64,000 nucleotides of DNA from Moritella dasanensis ArB 0140 (GCF_000276805.1 NZ_AKXQ01000007.1:62001-126000); one strand, 5' to 3'; positions 17,032-26,838 are shown, numbered from the stretch's first letter. Made by a program: numbers and translations. The notes: generated by a model from the sequence alone, not told the origin.

Positions 17032-18022
17032 AAATGGATTTTTTGCTCAGGGAGTTATGCCTTGGAGTTCAATGAATATTCAAGAAATAAAAAAAAATTT
17101 AATGAAATACAATTTTGAAGTCCGGATAGTGACATTTAAATTCCTTGAAGATAATATTAATACACTTCGAAATTCTATTATTATTTATACTAGTTCACAA
17201 AGAAATGAACATAAAAATTATATTTCTGACTTAATATCTTTTTTTGATGAAGATAATATATTGATCCCTAATTTAGAATCTCTCAAAGCACATGATAATA
17301 AAGGCTATCAAGTTCTGTTTAATTATAAATATGATCTTGGTTTGATTGAAAGTCAATATTACTGTGATGTTTCAGAAGTTAATGCTGATTCTCAAGTTTT
17401 TCCATGTGTTTATAAACCAGCAAATGGAGCATCTTCAATTGGTGTTGAAATTGTTAAAAATATAGAGGATATTAAAAAAATAGTTACGAGTAATTGGAAA
17501 ATAGATAAGGATTTTTTGAAAAAAAATGTAAAAAAATACTTTCTAAAATCTAGATATAACCATAAGTGGGAAGAATACATTTCTTTTGCCCCTTCTCGAT
17601 TTGTCCTTCAGAAATTTTTACCCGGTATGGATAGTGATTTTAAAGTACTTATTTTTGGAGACAAGTATTACTTACTAAAAAGATACACGCAAAAGAATGA
17701 TTTCAGAGCTAGTGGTAGTGGGATTCATTCTAGAGATATTTGTTTTGATGATGCTGTAAAAATACTAGATAAAGCTAAAGAAATAAAAAATAAATTTAAA
17801 TCGCATATATATTCTTTAGATTTATGTATTTATAATGATCAAGTTCATGTTATTGAATTTCAGTTTACACATGTCGGTCCTATTACACTCATTGACTCTG
17901 AGTACCATTTCTCTTTCTCTGATAATGAGTGGGTAAAACATTATGCTACAGCTAATTTAGAAACTGAGTTTTCCACTTCATTAATTAGGTACCTAAATGA
18001 TAGTCTTACATGTAGTTCATAG
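17003..18022 (+). CDS. ATP-grasp domain protein of unknown substrate
   Basis: A 339-residue protein with an ATP-grasp core. VYKPANGASSIGVEIV resembles the glycine-rich ATP-binding loop. FVLQKFLPGMDSDFKVLIF and LLKRYTQKNDFRASGSG cover the central strands. SLDLCIYNDQVHVIEFQ gives the acidic metal-binding end. Family members ligate a carboxylate to an amine or thiol through an acyl-phosphate. Placed between wzx and a glycosyltransferase, it may amidate a uronic acid or attach an amino acid to a sugar, but no substrate motif proves this. The ATG at 17003 gives the best N-terminus (MKIVYIVTTENGF). Confidence 0.7.
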   Translation: MKIVYIVTTENGFFAQGVMPWSSMNIQEIKKNLMKYNFEVRIVTFKFLEDNINTLRNSIIIYTSSQRNEHKNYISDLISFFDEDNILIPNLESLKAHDNKGYQVLFNYKYDLGLIESQYYCDVSEVNADSQVFPCVYKPANGASSIGVEIVKNIEDIKKIVTSNWKIDKDFLKKNVKKYFLKSRYNHKWEEYISFAPSRFVLQKFLPGMDSDFKVLIFGDKYYLLKRYTQKNDFRASGSGIHSRDICFDDAVKILDKAKEIKNKFKSHIYSLDLCIYNDQVHVIEFQFTHVGPITLIDSEYHFSFSDNEWVKHYATANLETEFSTSLIRYLNDSLTCSS

Positions 18023-19049
18023 CTTTTTTGGTTTCAGTGGAGCTTCTAAGCAAGCATATAGCTTAGCTATGGCTATTCGTAGGGAGTACAAAGACAATGA
18101 TTTAACTCAAAGTTTTTTCACTTTTTCTAATTCTAATCAATTCGTCCATGAAAAGGACAATTTCTTAATTTATAGTTGTCGTACAGGCTTTCGTAGTCGA
18201 TTTGTTACTTTTTATAGAACTCTATTAAAAGTAAAGCCAGATATTATTCATTTTCATGGTGCAGACTTTTTATTATTATTGCTTGCTAAGAGTTATGGAG
18301 CAAAAGTATATTGGAAAAGTACTTTATATAAATCTGATGACTTATTATCATTGGTTTCAATAAAAAATGGCTGGTTAAAGAAGCTTATAATTAAACTAAT
18401 TGATAAAAATAACACTCTAACATTGCAAATGAGAAAAGTTAATAGCCAATTTTTAAAAGAAAAAAAGTTAGTCACTATACCTAATGGCGTTAATATACCA
18501 GAGATACCATTTGCTGATAAAAAAAAGATAGCTTTGATAGTATCAGCAATTATCCCAAGAAAAAGAGTAATAGAGGGAATAAACTTTTTTGTTGATAACT
18601 TACAAGATCAAGGTTACAAACTGATAGTTATTGGACCTAACGATTCTTCATTATCGGGGTTTGATAAGAAATACCACCAGATGTTCAAGGCTAAGTTAAC
18701 AAATGACATCTCATATTTAGGTGAGGTTGATTTTTCTGACGTTGAAATTTATCTTAGGCAGACTCAGTTTCTTATACACTTGTCAGAATCTGAAGGGATG
18801 CCAAATATTGTCTTAGAAGCTTTATCTTATGGGTGCTACCCTATCACAAGGGACATGGATTCACTAGCTGAAGAGTTGTTTATTGATGGTATTAGTGGCT
18901 TCAATATAGATTCAAATAAAAATTTTTTTATTGATGACTATAAAGGATTTAATATTCAAGGGTATAATGAAGTTAGATTAAATAAAAGCTTTAGTGTAGT
19001 TGCACATAAGACTCTTTTGATCTACAAAAACTTAGCAGGTAAATCGTAA
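17997..19049 (+). CDS. Family 4 (group 1) glycosyltransferase
   Basis: A 350-residue GT-B transferase. The N-terminus HVVHSFFGFSGASKQAY includes the glycine-rich acceptor loop. The donor domain has IVSAIIPRKRVIEG and the EX7E motif ESEGMPNIVLE (Glu266 and Glu274). It overlaps the ATP-grasp gene by 26 bases and abuts wzy with no gap, so it belongs to the repeat-unit operon. Donor sugar and linkage are unknown. Confidence 0.82.
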   Translation: MIVLHVVHSFFGFSGASKQAYSLAMAIRREYKDNDLTQSFFTFSNSNQFVHEKDNFLIYSCRTGFRSRFVTFYRTLLKVKPDIIHFHGADFLLLLLAKSYGAKVYWKSTLYKSDDLLSLVSIKNGWLKKLIIKLIDKNNTLTLQMRKVNSQFLKEKKLVTIPNGVNIPEIPFADKKKIALIVSAIIPRKRVIEGINFFVDNLQDQGYKLIVIGPNDSSLSGFDKKYHQMFKAKLTNDISYLGEVDFSDVEIYLRQTQFLIHLSESEGMPNIVLEALSYGCYPITRDMDSLAEELFIDGISGFNIDSNKNFFIDDYKGFNIQGYNEVRLNKSFSVVAHKTLLIYKNLAGKS

Positions 19050-20318
19050 ATGAAAGTAAGTCATTCTATAAAAATATCTTCGTATTTTTTATTTTTAATT
19101 TTACCATTTTATGATGTTTTTGTACCATTTTTTACAAGATTTACAATGAGTCTTTTTTATATTGTAGGGCCTATTAGATATGAGGTCATGTTTACTTTCA
19201 TATTTTTGTCGATTATCTTAGCCCTTCAAAAAGGAAGGGTAATTAAAAGATTTTATTTTATTTTTCCTCTTATATTTTTATTACTATGTGTATTCTCTCT
19301 ATTGTTAAGCTCTAATGACATAACTTTAAAGCTAGATGCTGTAAAGTTACAGCTTATTATTTTTATTTATTGCTTTTTTTTGGCTCTAGTTTCTAAAGAA
19401 AATGTATTTTTGAACTTGGCTGTACTGAAGCGTATTTTTAATTTTCAGCTTCTTTTAGTGCTTTTTTTTGGTGTTGTTGAGTATTTCAATCAAAGTATAT
19501 TAACTATTATATATAATATGCCATTGGATGAGATTCAACATATAAGCTATTTCTCTGCGCAGAGACTTATTTCTTTAATTGGAAATCCCATAAATCTAGG
19601 GGCATTTGTTGTTGTATCTTTAGCCTTTAAATCAAGTTGGTTTATTGCTAGCGGTGACAACTTGAAAAAATGTATTCTAATATTAGTCTGTACATTTGTT
19701 GTTTTTTTTACGCTTAGTAGATTGTCAATTATTGTTTTTTTGTTAATTTTAAGCTTTATTTTTTATAATAAAAACTTAGTTTTATTCTTATGTTTATCTT
19801 TCTTTATTATTATTTTTTTGTTTTTTTCGTTGTCTTATGTAGATGTAAATTTAGATTATATGTCTAGAATGTTAAGTATATTTAACGTGTCTACCTATGA
19901 AGAGAATACTAGAGTTTTAAATTGGTTTTCTGCCTTTGATAGAATGGATTCTTTATTTTTAATTTTATTTGGGCTAGGTTTTGGTTCATCTAACCCCTCT
20001 AAAGAGTATATGGAAAATTTAGGTTCTATTATTGTAGAAAACACCTTTACTTCCATATTTATTGACTTAGGTTTATTTGGTCTTTTAATTTACTTATGTA
20101 TTTTTTTAAGGTTTTTTTTCCTATCGTTTAGGTTTTATCGCAGTAGTGGCGATCTATCTTTATTGGCTTTTTTGTTAACTTTTTTGTGTTTTTCTATGGG
20201 TAATGACTTTCATCGAAATATGCCATTTAGTTTCTATTTTTGGTATTTTTATTTTTACATAGAGGTATCTGATTACCACCGAACCCGCGGACAAATCATG
20301 AAGAACCCTATTCGCTAA
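19050..20318 (+). CDS. wzy: O-antigen/capsule polymerase Wzy with IS-derived C-terminus
   Basis: A 422-residue, extremely hydrophobic protein with about 10-12 membrane segments, in the operon position expected of the repeat-unit polymerase. A loop near residues 275-320 contains ENTRVLNWFSAFDRM and GFGSSNPSKEYMENL, similar in style to the periplasmic loop of Wzy proteins. The last ten or so residues (about 413-422) are encoded by the inverted repeat of an insertion sequence starting at 20286, so the native tail was replaced. Since nearly the whole protein remains, it may still work. Sequence similarity alone is weak in this family; context is the main support. Confidence 0.75.
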   Translation: MKVSHSIKISSYFLFLILPFYDVFVPFFTRFTMSLFYIVGPIRYEVMFTFIFLSIILALQKGRVIKRFYFIFPLIFLLLCVFSLLLSSNDITLKLDAVKLQLIIFIYCFFLALVSKENVFLNLAVLKRIFNFQLLLVLFFGVVEYFNQSILTIIYNMPLDEIQHISYFSAQRLISLIGNPINLGAFVVVSLAFKSSWFIASGDNLKKCILILVCTFVVFFTLSRLSIIVFLLILSFIFYNKNLVLFLCLSFFIIIFLFFSLSYVDVNLDYMSRMLSIFNVSTYEENTRVLNWFSAFDRMDSLFLILFGLGFGSSNPSKEYMENLGSIIVENTFTSIFIDLGLFGLLIYLCIFLRFFFLSFRFYRSSGDLSLLAFLLTFLCFSMGNDFHRNMPFSFYFWYFYFYIEVSDYHRTRGQIMKNPIR

Positions 20319-21875
20319 GTAAGCGTTCACCAGAGGTAGGTTGTATTTAGGTTTTAGCAAAATCGAAGACATCAGGATAAAGTTCTCGTCGTATGACTGC
20401 ACCCACGATCGTTGAGATCACGCTTAATGCCGACAGCTTTCGCTTCTTGCAGGTTTCTACAACTGTTAATACACGCGAACGAAATTGGTCGCCGCGCTCA
20501 GAACTCGTGCCGTAACTAATTTTACGTAAAATAACGCTACCTCGAATACACCGCTCAGCTTCATTATTTGTGAGTGGTATGCCTGGTGATGATAAAAACA
20601 CCCATAAACTAGGCTCATGTTTTAAGATGAATTTACATCGACCAACGTAACGTTTACAAGGTGTTCTCATTCCTTTTTGTAATAACAAATTGAAACTTTG
20701 CCGTAATCTACGCATTAGTTTTTGATATTGATGGGCAGCTAACTGATTATCTTCATATCGATGCTGAGTTCTAAAAACACTTTGGCAAGTTAACACTAAT
20801 TTCTGACCAATGTGAGCCGTCAGCCCTTTACCACTGTAGTCTGCCATTTTTTGAAGATTACGCACAATGTGCGCCCAACAAAATTGATGCTTCTGATTAT
20901 CGATCCAATTATAACTAGCACACTGGTCTGTTATCATAATACCTTTAAATTTTTGGCCTAATATATATTGAGCACATTATTGTCGGCGTGAACTCATTAT
21001 TTTTTGGAATACAACATCATCACCTGATGCAAGCCAGAGCCACTGCGTTTGTTCTAATGTATTTCGGTGATGTGATGTTTCATCAACATGCACAATCGGC
21101 GATTATTTGATGGCGCCATGTAATGCTTGATGCAGTGGTGTGAGCATATTACTGACTCGGCCTTGCTCCTCAGATATTGCAGCGGTTAAAAATGTAGTAC
21201 AAAATTGAGATTTCAACAAGCTTTGAACTTTTCGGATACTAAGGTGATATTGGCCAGTCAATACGCTGATGTAACTGAGTAAATTAGGTCCCATTTGACT
21301 CGCAGATGCGGTGACAGGGAGTTTTCCTTTACTCACGGAGCCACAACCAGTGCATTTTCCATGATAAATTTGATAGTCAGTAATATCGAGAGCTTGTCTT
21401 GGTAACTCGAACACTTGATGTCTATAACTCGGTTTTTCGTAAGATTCAACGGTACAAGCACAGCTTTTACACTGAGTTTCAGGTGTGCAAGATACAACAA
21501 TATCAGACGCTTTAAGCTCTGTTATTGGTCGCTTATGCCTCGTGTGGTTTGGCTGAGCGCCAATCTTATTTCCACTACGAGGCGCTTGAGCCTTTTTCGC
21601 TCGGCCTTTGCCGGGGGAGTGTCCGATGACGGTGATAACGATGAGTTCCGTGAGGATGTCGCCAACCTGTCTTCATATTCTCTTAGCTGTTGCCATAATT
21701 CCTGAATTAATTTATTAGCCTCGTTAAGGTTAACGACTTCAGGCGGCTCTGTTTGATATGTTTTATTTTTCATATCTGAATTATCAGTGATAAAAACAAT
21801 CATGCAAATGCTAAACACGGATCAAGAGATGATCGTCTCATTTTATTTTTCAAGTGGGGTCTGGTGAACGCTTAC
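20319..21875 (-). mobile_element. IS66-family element (single-transposase, ISBst12-like), inactive
   Basis: The ends are the inverted repeat GTAAGCGTTCACCAGA (20319-20334) and its exact complement (21860-21875). GTAAGCG-type ends are characteristic of IS66. The 1557-bp length, with only a TnpC-type transposase and no tnpA or tnpB, fits the ISBst12 subgroup. The flanking eight bases (TTCGCTAA and GTTGGATA) do not match, so either the target duplication was lost or a deletion accompanied insertion. Confidence 0.8.
20347..21773 (-). pseudogene. IS66-family transposase, broken
   Basis: Reading the minus strand from 21773, MKNKTYQTEPPEVVNL leads into the coiled N-terminus and the SSRNSSLSPSSDTPP motif of IS66 transposases. 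A missing A in the run at 21593-21597 shifts the frame. The continuation KKAQAPRSGNKIGAQPNHT and then the zinc-finger segment CTGCGSV is in another frame. Two in-frame TAA codons follow, near 21103 and 20998. The catalytic parts remain recognisable: VHVDET, ITDQCASYNW and LTNNEAERCIRG supply the DDE residues. One frameshift plus two nonsense changes make it non-functional. Confidence 0.85.
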
Positions 21876-21876
21876 G

Positions 21877-22074
21877 TTGGATACAGCATTTAGATAAGAT
21901 AATTCACGAATAAGAATAGATGAACGAGCAGAAAGTTTTGCAAGGATCAGGCAAATGAGTTTAAACCTGCTAAAAAATGAAAAAAGTTTTAAAGCGAGCG
22001 TGAAAAGAAAAAGAATGAAGTGTGCGATGAATGAAAGCTATCTTTTAGTTGTTCTCGCAAGCCTTAGTACATAG
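21877..22074 (+). pseudogene. ISAs1-family transposase, C-terminal fragment
   Basis: The frame from 21877 reads LDTAFR, a TAA, then DNSRIRIDERAESFARIRQ and LNLLKNEKSFKASVKRKRMK, matching the conserved end of ISAs1/H-repeat transposases (AFREDxSRIR...NLLK...KRK). It ends at a TAG that lies in the right inverted repeat. The N-terminal three quarters are missing and a nonsense codon sits at 21895. It is a dead remnant joined directly to the IS66 right end. Confidence 0.75.
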
Positions 22075-22104
22075 GGTTCTTCATGATTTTTCCGTGAGTG
22101 GAAA

Positions 22105-22276
22105 GTTGATACTGGTTATCACTATAGATCGTTATCGGAAACGGCGATGTATCGATATAAAACGCTCACAAGCGGAACGCTATCACAATGCTCAAGTCGG
22201 TGAAGTCTATGCCAATGTTAAAGCGATCAATAAAGTCATTAGACTAGGTATGCCTGAAAGAAACACAAGTATTTAG
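22105..22276 (+). pseudogene. IS5-family transposase, C-terminal fragment with frameshift
   Basis: From 22105 one frame reads VDTGYHYRSLSETAMYRYK, the conserved YHxRSLxETxMYRYK motif near the end of IS5/IS903-type transposases. The frame then changes, and AQVGEVYANVKAINKVIRL with GMPER completes the usual C-terminus, stopping at 22276. No inverted repeats or N-terminus accompany it. It lies immediately outside the ISAs1 right end. The remaining bases 22277-22390 before ugd hold no recognisable feature beyond a likely leader. Confidence 0.7.
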
Positions 22277-22390
22277 AATTTTATAACAAAGGGGATGATC
22301 AAACCTCTAACTGACTTGATCAATAACGTTGTTATTAATAATTTTTAATATCATTTAGAATCGCTTATAAAAATATCAGGTAAAATATAA

Positions 22391-23557
22391 ATGAAAATAG
22401 CAATCGCCGGAACTGGCTATGTGGGTCTATCAAATGCAATGCTTCTTGCGCAACATAATGAAGTAATTGCGTTTGATATCATCGAAGAAAAAATAAATCA
22501 ATTAAACAAATGTATCTCACCAATTTCAGATACTGAGATTGAAGATTTTTTACAAAATAAAGAATTAAATTTTATAGCGACACTTGATAAAGTATCGGCA
22601 TATAAAGATGCTGACTTTGTTATTATCGCAACACCAACAGATTACGATAGTGTTAATAACTACTTTAATACATCATCTGTGGAAGCTGTGATTAAAGATG
22701 TTATGGAAATTAACCCTACTGCAGTAATGGTGATTAAGTCGACAGTACCTGTCGGTTATACTAAGCGTATCAAGCAAAAATTATGCTGTAGTAATATTAT
22801 ATTCTCACCGGAGTTTTTACGTGAAGGTAAGGCGCTATACGATAACTTACATCCTTCACGTATTATTGTTGGTGAAAAATCGGAGCGAGCAAAAGTATTC
22901 GCTAATTTATTAGCACAAGGTGCGATTAAAGAAAACATTGATATTTTATTTACAGATTCAACAGAAGCAGAAGCGGTTAAGTTATTCTCAAATACTTACC
23001 TTGCTATGCGTGTATCTTATTTTAATGAATTGGATACATATGCTGAAACGCATGGTTTAGATTCTCGTCAAATCATCGAAGGTGTAGGACTAGACCCGCG
23101 TATTGGCAGTCATTACAATAACCCTTCATTTGGTTATGGTGGCTATTGCTTACCAAAAGACACCAAACAATTACGTGCCAACTTCGAAGATGTACCTAAC
23201 TCGTTAATCAGCTCTATTGTTGATTCGAATACGGTACGTAAAGATCATATTGCATTCTCGATCATCAATAGACAGCCTAAAGTGGTTGGTATCTATCGTT
23301 TGATCATGAAAACGGGCTCTGATAACTTCCGTGCATCGTCTATCCAAGGAATCATGAAGCGTATCAAAGCCAAGGGTATTGAAGTCGTTATTTATGAGCC
23401 AGTGTTAAAAGAAGAGTCATTCTTTAACTCTCGTGTAATAACTGACTTCGAAGAATTTAAGCAGATGTCAGATGTGATTGTGTCGAACCGTATGGAAGAT
23501 GCGTTAATATCAGTTGTAGATAAGGTTTATACCCGCGACTTATTTAATTCTGATTAA
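22391..23557 (+). CDS. ugd: UDP-glucose 6-dehydrogenase (copy 1)
   Basis: Oxidises UDP-glucose to UDP-glucuronate with two NAD+. At 388 residues it is a short bacterial-type Ugd. It has the N-terminal NAD loop GTGYVGLSN, the [20 protein letters not shown] block, the catalytic cysteine in [14 protein letters not shown] and the C-terminal [10 protein letters not shown]...[10 protein letters not shown] second full-length copy with very similar sequence is at 53770, and a decayed 3' remnant lies near 29.6-29.8 kb. The next gene consumes UDP-glucuronate. Copy 1 may be driven from the main operon or from its own promoter, since IS debris separates it from wzy. Confidence 0.95.
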   Translation: MKIAIAGTGYVGLSNAMLLAQHNEVIAFDIIEEKINQLNKCISPISDTEIEDFLQNKELNFIATLDKVSAYKDADFVIIATPTDYDSVNNYFNTSSVEAVIKDVMEINPTAVMVIKSTVPVGYTKRIKQKLCCSNIIFSPEFLREGKALYDNLHPSRIIVGEKSERAKVFANLLAQGAIKENIDILFTDSTEAEAVKLFSNTYLAMRVSYFNELDTYAETHGLDSRQIIEGVGLDPRIGSHYNNPSFGYGGYCLPKDTKQLRANFEDVPNSLISSIVDSNTVRKDHIAFSIINRQPKVVGIYRLIMKTGSDNFRASSIQGIMKRIKAKGIEVVIYEPVLKEESFFNSRVITDFEEFKQMSDVIVSNRMEDALISVVDKVYTRDLFNSD

Positions 23558-23693
23558 TTACCTTTAACTGGATCTTTAAGTAGTCTACTTTACGTTTCTA
23601 CAAAGCACTAAAGAAGTCCTTTAGTGTTTTGCAAATTTGTCATTCTTATTTCTACAATAGCGCATCTCTTTTCAATCTTTTAAGGTTATCATC

Positions 23694-24701
23694 ATGAAAT
23701 ATTTAGTTACCGGCGTTGCTGGTTTTATTGGTTCGCAAGTGGCAGTTCGTTTGTGCGCTTTAGGTCATCAAGTCATCGGTATTGATAACCTGAATGATTA
23801 TTACGATGTTAATTTAAAACTAGCGCGTTTAGATGAAATTAAACCACTAACAACATTTCAATTTATCGAAATGGATTTAGCGGACCGTGATGGTATTGCT
23901 GCATTATTTAAAGAACAACAATTTGATAAAGTGATTCACTTAGCAGCACAAGCTGGAGTACGTTACTCTATCGAAAATCCGATGGCATACGCTGACTCTA
24001 ATCTTATTGGTCATCTAACCATTTTAGAAGGTTGCCGCCATAATAAGGTTAAACACCTTGTCTATGCATCATCAAGCTCTGTTTATGGCTTAAACAGCAA
24101 AACACCATTTGAAACCAGTGACAGTGTTGATCACCCTGTGTCTTTATATGCAGCTACGAAAAAATCAAATGAGTTGATGGCACATTCTTATTCTCATTTA
24201 TACAATATGCCAACCACTGGTTTACGTTTCTTCACTGTGTATGGTCCTGCTGGTCGTCCTGATATGGCCCCCTTTATCTTTACTAAAAAGATATTAGATG
24301 GCGAAACTATCGATATTAATAACAACGGTGATATGTGGCGTGACTTCACTTATATTGACGATATTGTTGAAGGTATCATTCGTATTCAAGATGTTATTCC
24401 AACTGTCGATGCAGATTGGAAAGTTGAAACTGGTTCACCAGCAACAAGCTCAGCACCATACAGTGTCTATAACATCGGCCACGGTAGCCCGATTAGCTTA
24501 ATGGATTTCATTGGAGCGATTGAAGAAGCTTTAGGCATTGAAGCGAAGAAGAATTTCCGTGAAATGCAAGCTGGTGACGTATACAAAACATATGCCGATA
24601 CAAGTGATTTATTTGCAGCGACTGGCTATAAAGCAAAAGTAGGCGTTAAAGAAGGTGTGAAAGCATTTGTTGATTGGTATAAAGCCTTTTACAACAAGTA
24701 G
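23694..24701 (+). CDS. UDP-glucuronate 4-epimerase-like NAD-dependent epimerase (copy 1)
   Basis: A 335-residue extended SDR with TGVAGFIGS at the N-terminus, IDNLNDYYDVNLKLARL, the SSSSVYGLN block and the catalytic YAATKKSNE (Tyr-x3-Lys). These are the signatures of the CapI/GAE group that converts UDP-glucuronate to UDP-galacturonate. It is directly downstream of ugd, which makes the substrate, and upstream of galU, which makes UDP-glucose. A second copy lies at 55005 in the same order. C4-epimerase activity is inferred from family and context. Confidence 0.88.
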   Translation: MKYLVTGVAGFIGSQVAVRLCALGHQVIGIDNLNDYYDVNLKLARLDEIKPLTTFQFIEMDLADRDGIAALFKEQQFDKVIHLAAQAGVRYSIENPMAYADSNLIGHLTILEGCRHNKVKHLVYASSSSVYGLNSKTPFETSDSVDHPVSLYAATKKSNELMAHSYSHLYNMPTTGLRFFTVYGPAGRPDMAPFIFTKKILDGETIDINNNGDMWRDFTYIDDIVEGIIRIQDVIPTVDADWKVETGSPATSSAPYSVYNIGHGSPISLMDFIGAIEEALGIEAKKNFREMQAGDVYKTYADTSDLFAATGYKAKVGVKEGVKAFVDWYKAFYNK

Positions 24702-24738
24702 TATAATAAATAGCAATTTAACAAATTAGGTAATACCA

Positions 24739-25611
24739 ATGATTAAAAAATGTCTATTCCCTGCAGCTGGTTACGGTACGCGTTTTCTACCTGCAACTAA
24801 ATCTATGCCAAAAGAAATGATGCCAGTGGTAAACAAACCGTTGATTGAATACGGTGTTGAAGAAGCAATCAGTGCAGGTATGACCGGTATGTGTATTGTT
24901 ACTGGTCGTGGTAAGCACTCGCTAATGGATCACTTTGATAAAAACTACGAACTTGAAGATCAAATTCAAGGTACTAACAAAGAAGACTTGTTAGATGATA
25001 TCCGTAGTATTATCGATGCAGCGCAGTTTACTTATATTCGCCAACGTGAAATGAAAGGTCTAGGCCATGCAATTCTAACCGGTCGTGAGTTAGTCGGTGA
25101 TGAACCATTTGCAGTCGTGCTTGCTGATGACTTGTGTGTTAACGAAGAAAAAGGCGTACTTGAGCAAATGGTTGCTTTATACAACCAGTTCCGTTGTTCT
25201 ATCGTAGCCGTTGAAGAAGTGCCTGCAGGTGAAACCCATAAATACGGTGTGATCGCCGGTGATGAAATCCGTGATGATCTATTCCGTGTGACTAACATGG
25301 TAGAAAAACCAGCGCCGGGTACTGAACCAAGTAACCTTGCTATTATTGGCCGTTATATCTTAACCCCTGATATTTTTGAATTTATCGAAAACACAGCACC
25401 AGGTAAAGGCGGCGAGATCCAAATTACCGATGCCTTGTTAAAACAAGCGCAACAAGGTTGTGTTATTGCTTATAAATTTAAAGGTAAACGTTTTGACTGT
25501 GGTTCGGTAGAAGGTTATATCGATGCGATCAACTACTGTTACGACAATGTCTATTTAAAAGACTACAAAGCAGAATTAGATAAAGCTAAAACAGAAAATA
25601 AATCAGCTTAA
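24739..25611 (+). CDS. galU: UTP-glucose-1-phosphate uridylyltransferase (copy 1)
   Basis: Makes UDP-glucose from UTP and glucose-1-phosphate. The 290-residue product has FPAAGYGTRFLPATKSMPKE (nucleotide loop), KGLGHAIL, VVLADDLC (metal Asp) and VEKPAPGTEPSNLAI. It is notably different from the E. coli-like GalU at 56079 (AAGYGTRF here, VAGLGTRM there), so the two are distinct GalU lineages rather than a recent duplication. It is positioned to feed ugd and galE in this cluster. Confidence 0.93.
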   Translation: MIKKCLFPAAGYGTRFLPATKSMPKEMMPVVNKPLIEYGVEEAISAGMTGMCIVTGRGKHSLMDHFDKNYELEDQIQGTNKEDLLDDIRSIIDAAQFTYIRQREMKGLGHAILTGRELVGDEPFAVVLADDLCVNEEKGVLEQMVALYNQFRCSIVAVEEVPAGETHKYGVIAGDEIRDDLFRVTNMVEKPAPGTEPSNLAIIGRYILTPDIFEFIENTAPGKGGEIQITDALLKQAQQGCVIAYKFKGKRFDCGSVEGYIDAINYCYDNVYLKDYKAELDKAKTENKSA

Positions 25612-25767
25612 TCTCTTCCTCTTGGCTATAAATCTGAGCTGTAGCTAAATAGTTCAGTTTTGGTTATTTAATTGTAAATTAATATGTTATCTTCACGTCT
25701 AGATTAATCCCTTTATATTCATCAAGCTAATCCAATAAACTCTAAACTAATCAAGGTTATAATTAGT

Positions 25768-26838
25768 ATGCTCATTGAACTCGGTTTTGTTTTCTTTTTC
25801 TCTTTAGTGACGCTATTTACCATGCGTAAAATAGCGAAAAATATCGGTTTAGTTGATAAACCAAATGCACGTAAACACCACAGTGGCGCAATTCCATTAG
25901 TCGGTGGTATCACGATTTGTATTTCGTTTATGTACTTCTTATTCAATAATCCCGAATTGTTACCGAACTACCGTTTGTTCATGCTGTCTATTTTTATCCT
26001 CACCGTGGTCGGTGCATTGGATGATAAATATGACTTGAGCTTTAAAATCCGCTTCGTGGTACAAGCTGGTTTATCTATTGTCATGATGCTTGTTGCTGAT
26101 ATCCAGTTACATACGTTAGGCAACATGCTTGGCTTTGGTGATATTAGCTTAGGCTTGGTAGGTTACTTAATTACAGTACTAGCCGTGGTCGGTGCAATTA
26201 ACGCATTTAATATGGTTGATGGTATTGATGGACTGCTTGGTGGTCTATCCATCGTTACCCTAGGTGGTTTAGGTTTTGTGTTGAGTATTGATGCGCAAGC
26301 TAATTTGGCTTACTTATGCCTGGTGCTAATCGTCATCATCTTACCTTATGTACTCTTCAATCTTGGCTTATTAGGTCGTGAGCGTAAAGTATTTATGGGT
26401 GATGCCGGTAGTATGTTAATCGGCTTTACCGTGATCTGGTTCTTATTATTATCGTCACAAAAAGGTGAGGCGCTATTACGTCCTGTCACTGCACTTTGGT
26501 TAATAGCCGTGCCGTTAATGGACATGGCCGCGATCATGATCCGTCGTATTCGTCGCGGTGACTCACCGTTTAAACCCGATCGTGAACATTTACACCATAT
26601 TTTCCAACGCTTAGGGCTGAACAATACCCAAAATCTATGTGCAATCTGTTCTATTGCCATCGCCTACGCTGCTTTTGGTATCTATGCTGAAATAGTCGAG
26701 ATCCCAGAATACATCATGCTTGCATTATTCTTGCTGTGTTTCTTTATCTACCAGTTATTGTTATCTAAAGTATGGGTGATCACGGCTAAGATCCGCGCTT
26801 GGCGTATAGAGTCAAAAGAAAATAGATTACAGGAATAA
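25768..26838 (+). CDS. wecA: Undecaprenyl-phosphate GlcNAc/HexNAc-1-phosphate transferase (WecA/WbpL type)
   Basis: Initiating enzyme that transfers a sugar-1-phosphate to undecaprenyl phosphate at the inner membrane. The 356-residue polytopic protein has about 11 membrane segments. It carries [14 protein letters not shown], the metal-binding [24 protein letters not shown] and the cytoplasmic [19 protein letters not shown] loop, all family hallmarks. WecA and WbpL differ mainly in donor preference, which cannot be decided here. Its 3' end and the following leader consist of degenerate 12-bp repeats containing AGGA. Confidence 0.9.
   Translation: MLIELGFVFFFSLVTLFTMRKIAKNIGLVDKPNARKHHSGAIPLVGGITICISFMYFLFNNPELLPNYRLFMLSIFILTVVGALDDKYDLSFKIRFVVQAGLSIVMMLVADIQLHTLGNMLGFGDISLGLVGYLITVLAVVGAINAFNMVDGIDGLLGGLSIVTLGGLGFVLSIDAQANLAYLCLVLIVIILPYVLFNLGLLGRERKVFMGDAGSMLIGFTVIWFLLLSSQKGEALLRPVTALWLIAVPLMDMAAIMIRRIRRGDSPFKPDREHLHHIFQRLGLNNTQNLCAICSIAIAYAAFGIYAEIVEIPEYIMLALFLLCFFIYQLLLSKVWVITAKIRAWRIESKENRLQE

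Larger units (their letters stand above)
20286..22096 (+). mobile_element. ISAs1-family element remnant, split by an IS66-type element
   Basis: A near-perfect 25-bp inverted repeat marks the ends: 20286-20310 and 22072-22096, with an 18-bp perfect core (TAGGGTTCTTCATGATTT and its complement). Inside the right end, 21877-22074 encodes the C-terminus of an ISAs1 (H-repeat) transposase on the plus strand. The first part of that transposase is gone: the left repeat is followed after eight bases by the IS66-type element. No target-site duplication is evident in the flanks, suggesting later deletion. Confidence 0.7.

Noticed and set aside
21415-21705. Plus-strand 96-residue frame inside the IS66 element
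   Set aside because: It is antisense to recognisable transposase sequence and has no conserved features.
22049-22276. Stand-alone 75-residue protein
   Set aside because: The frame crosses an ISAs1 inverted repeat and joins pieces of an IS5 transposase; it is not an independent gene.
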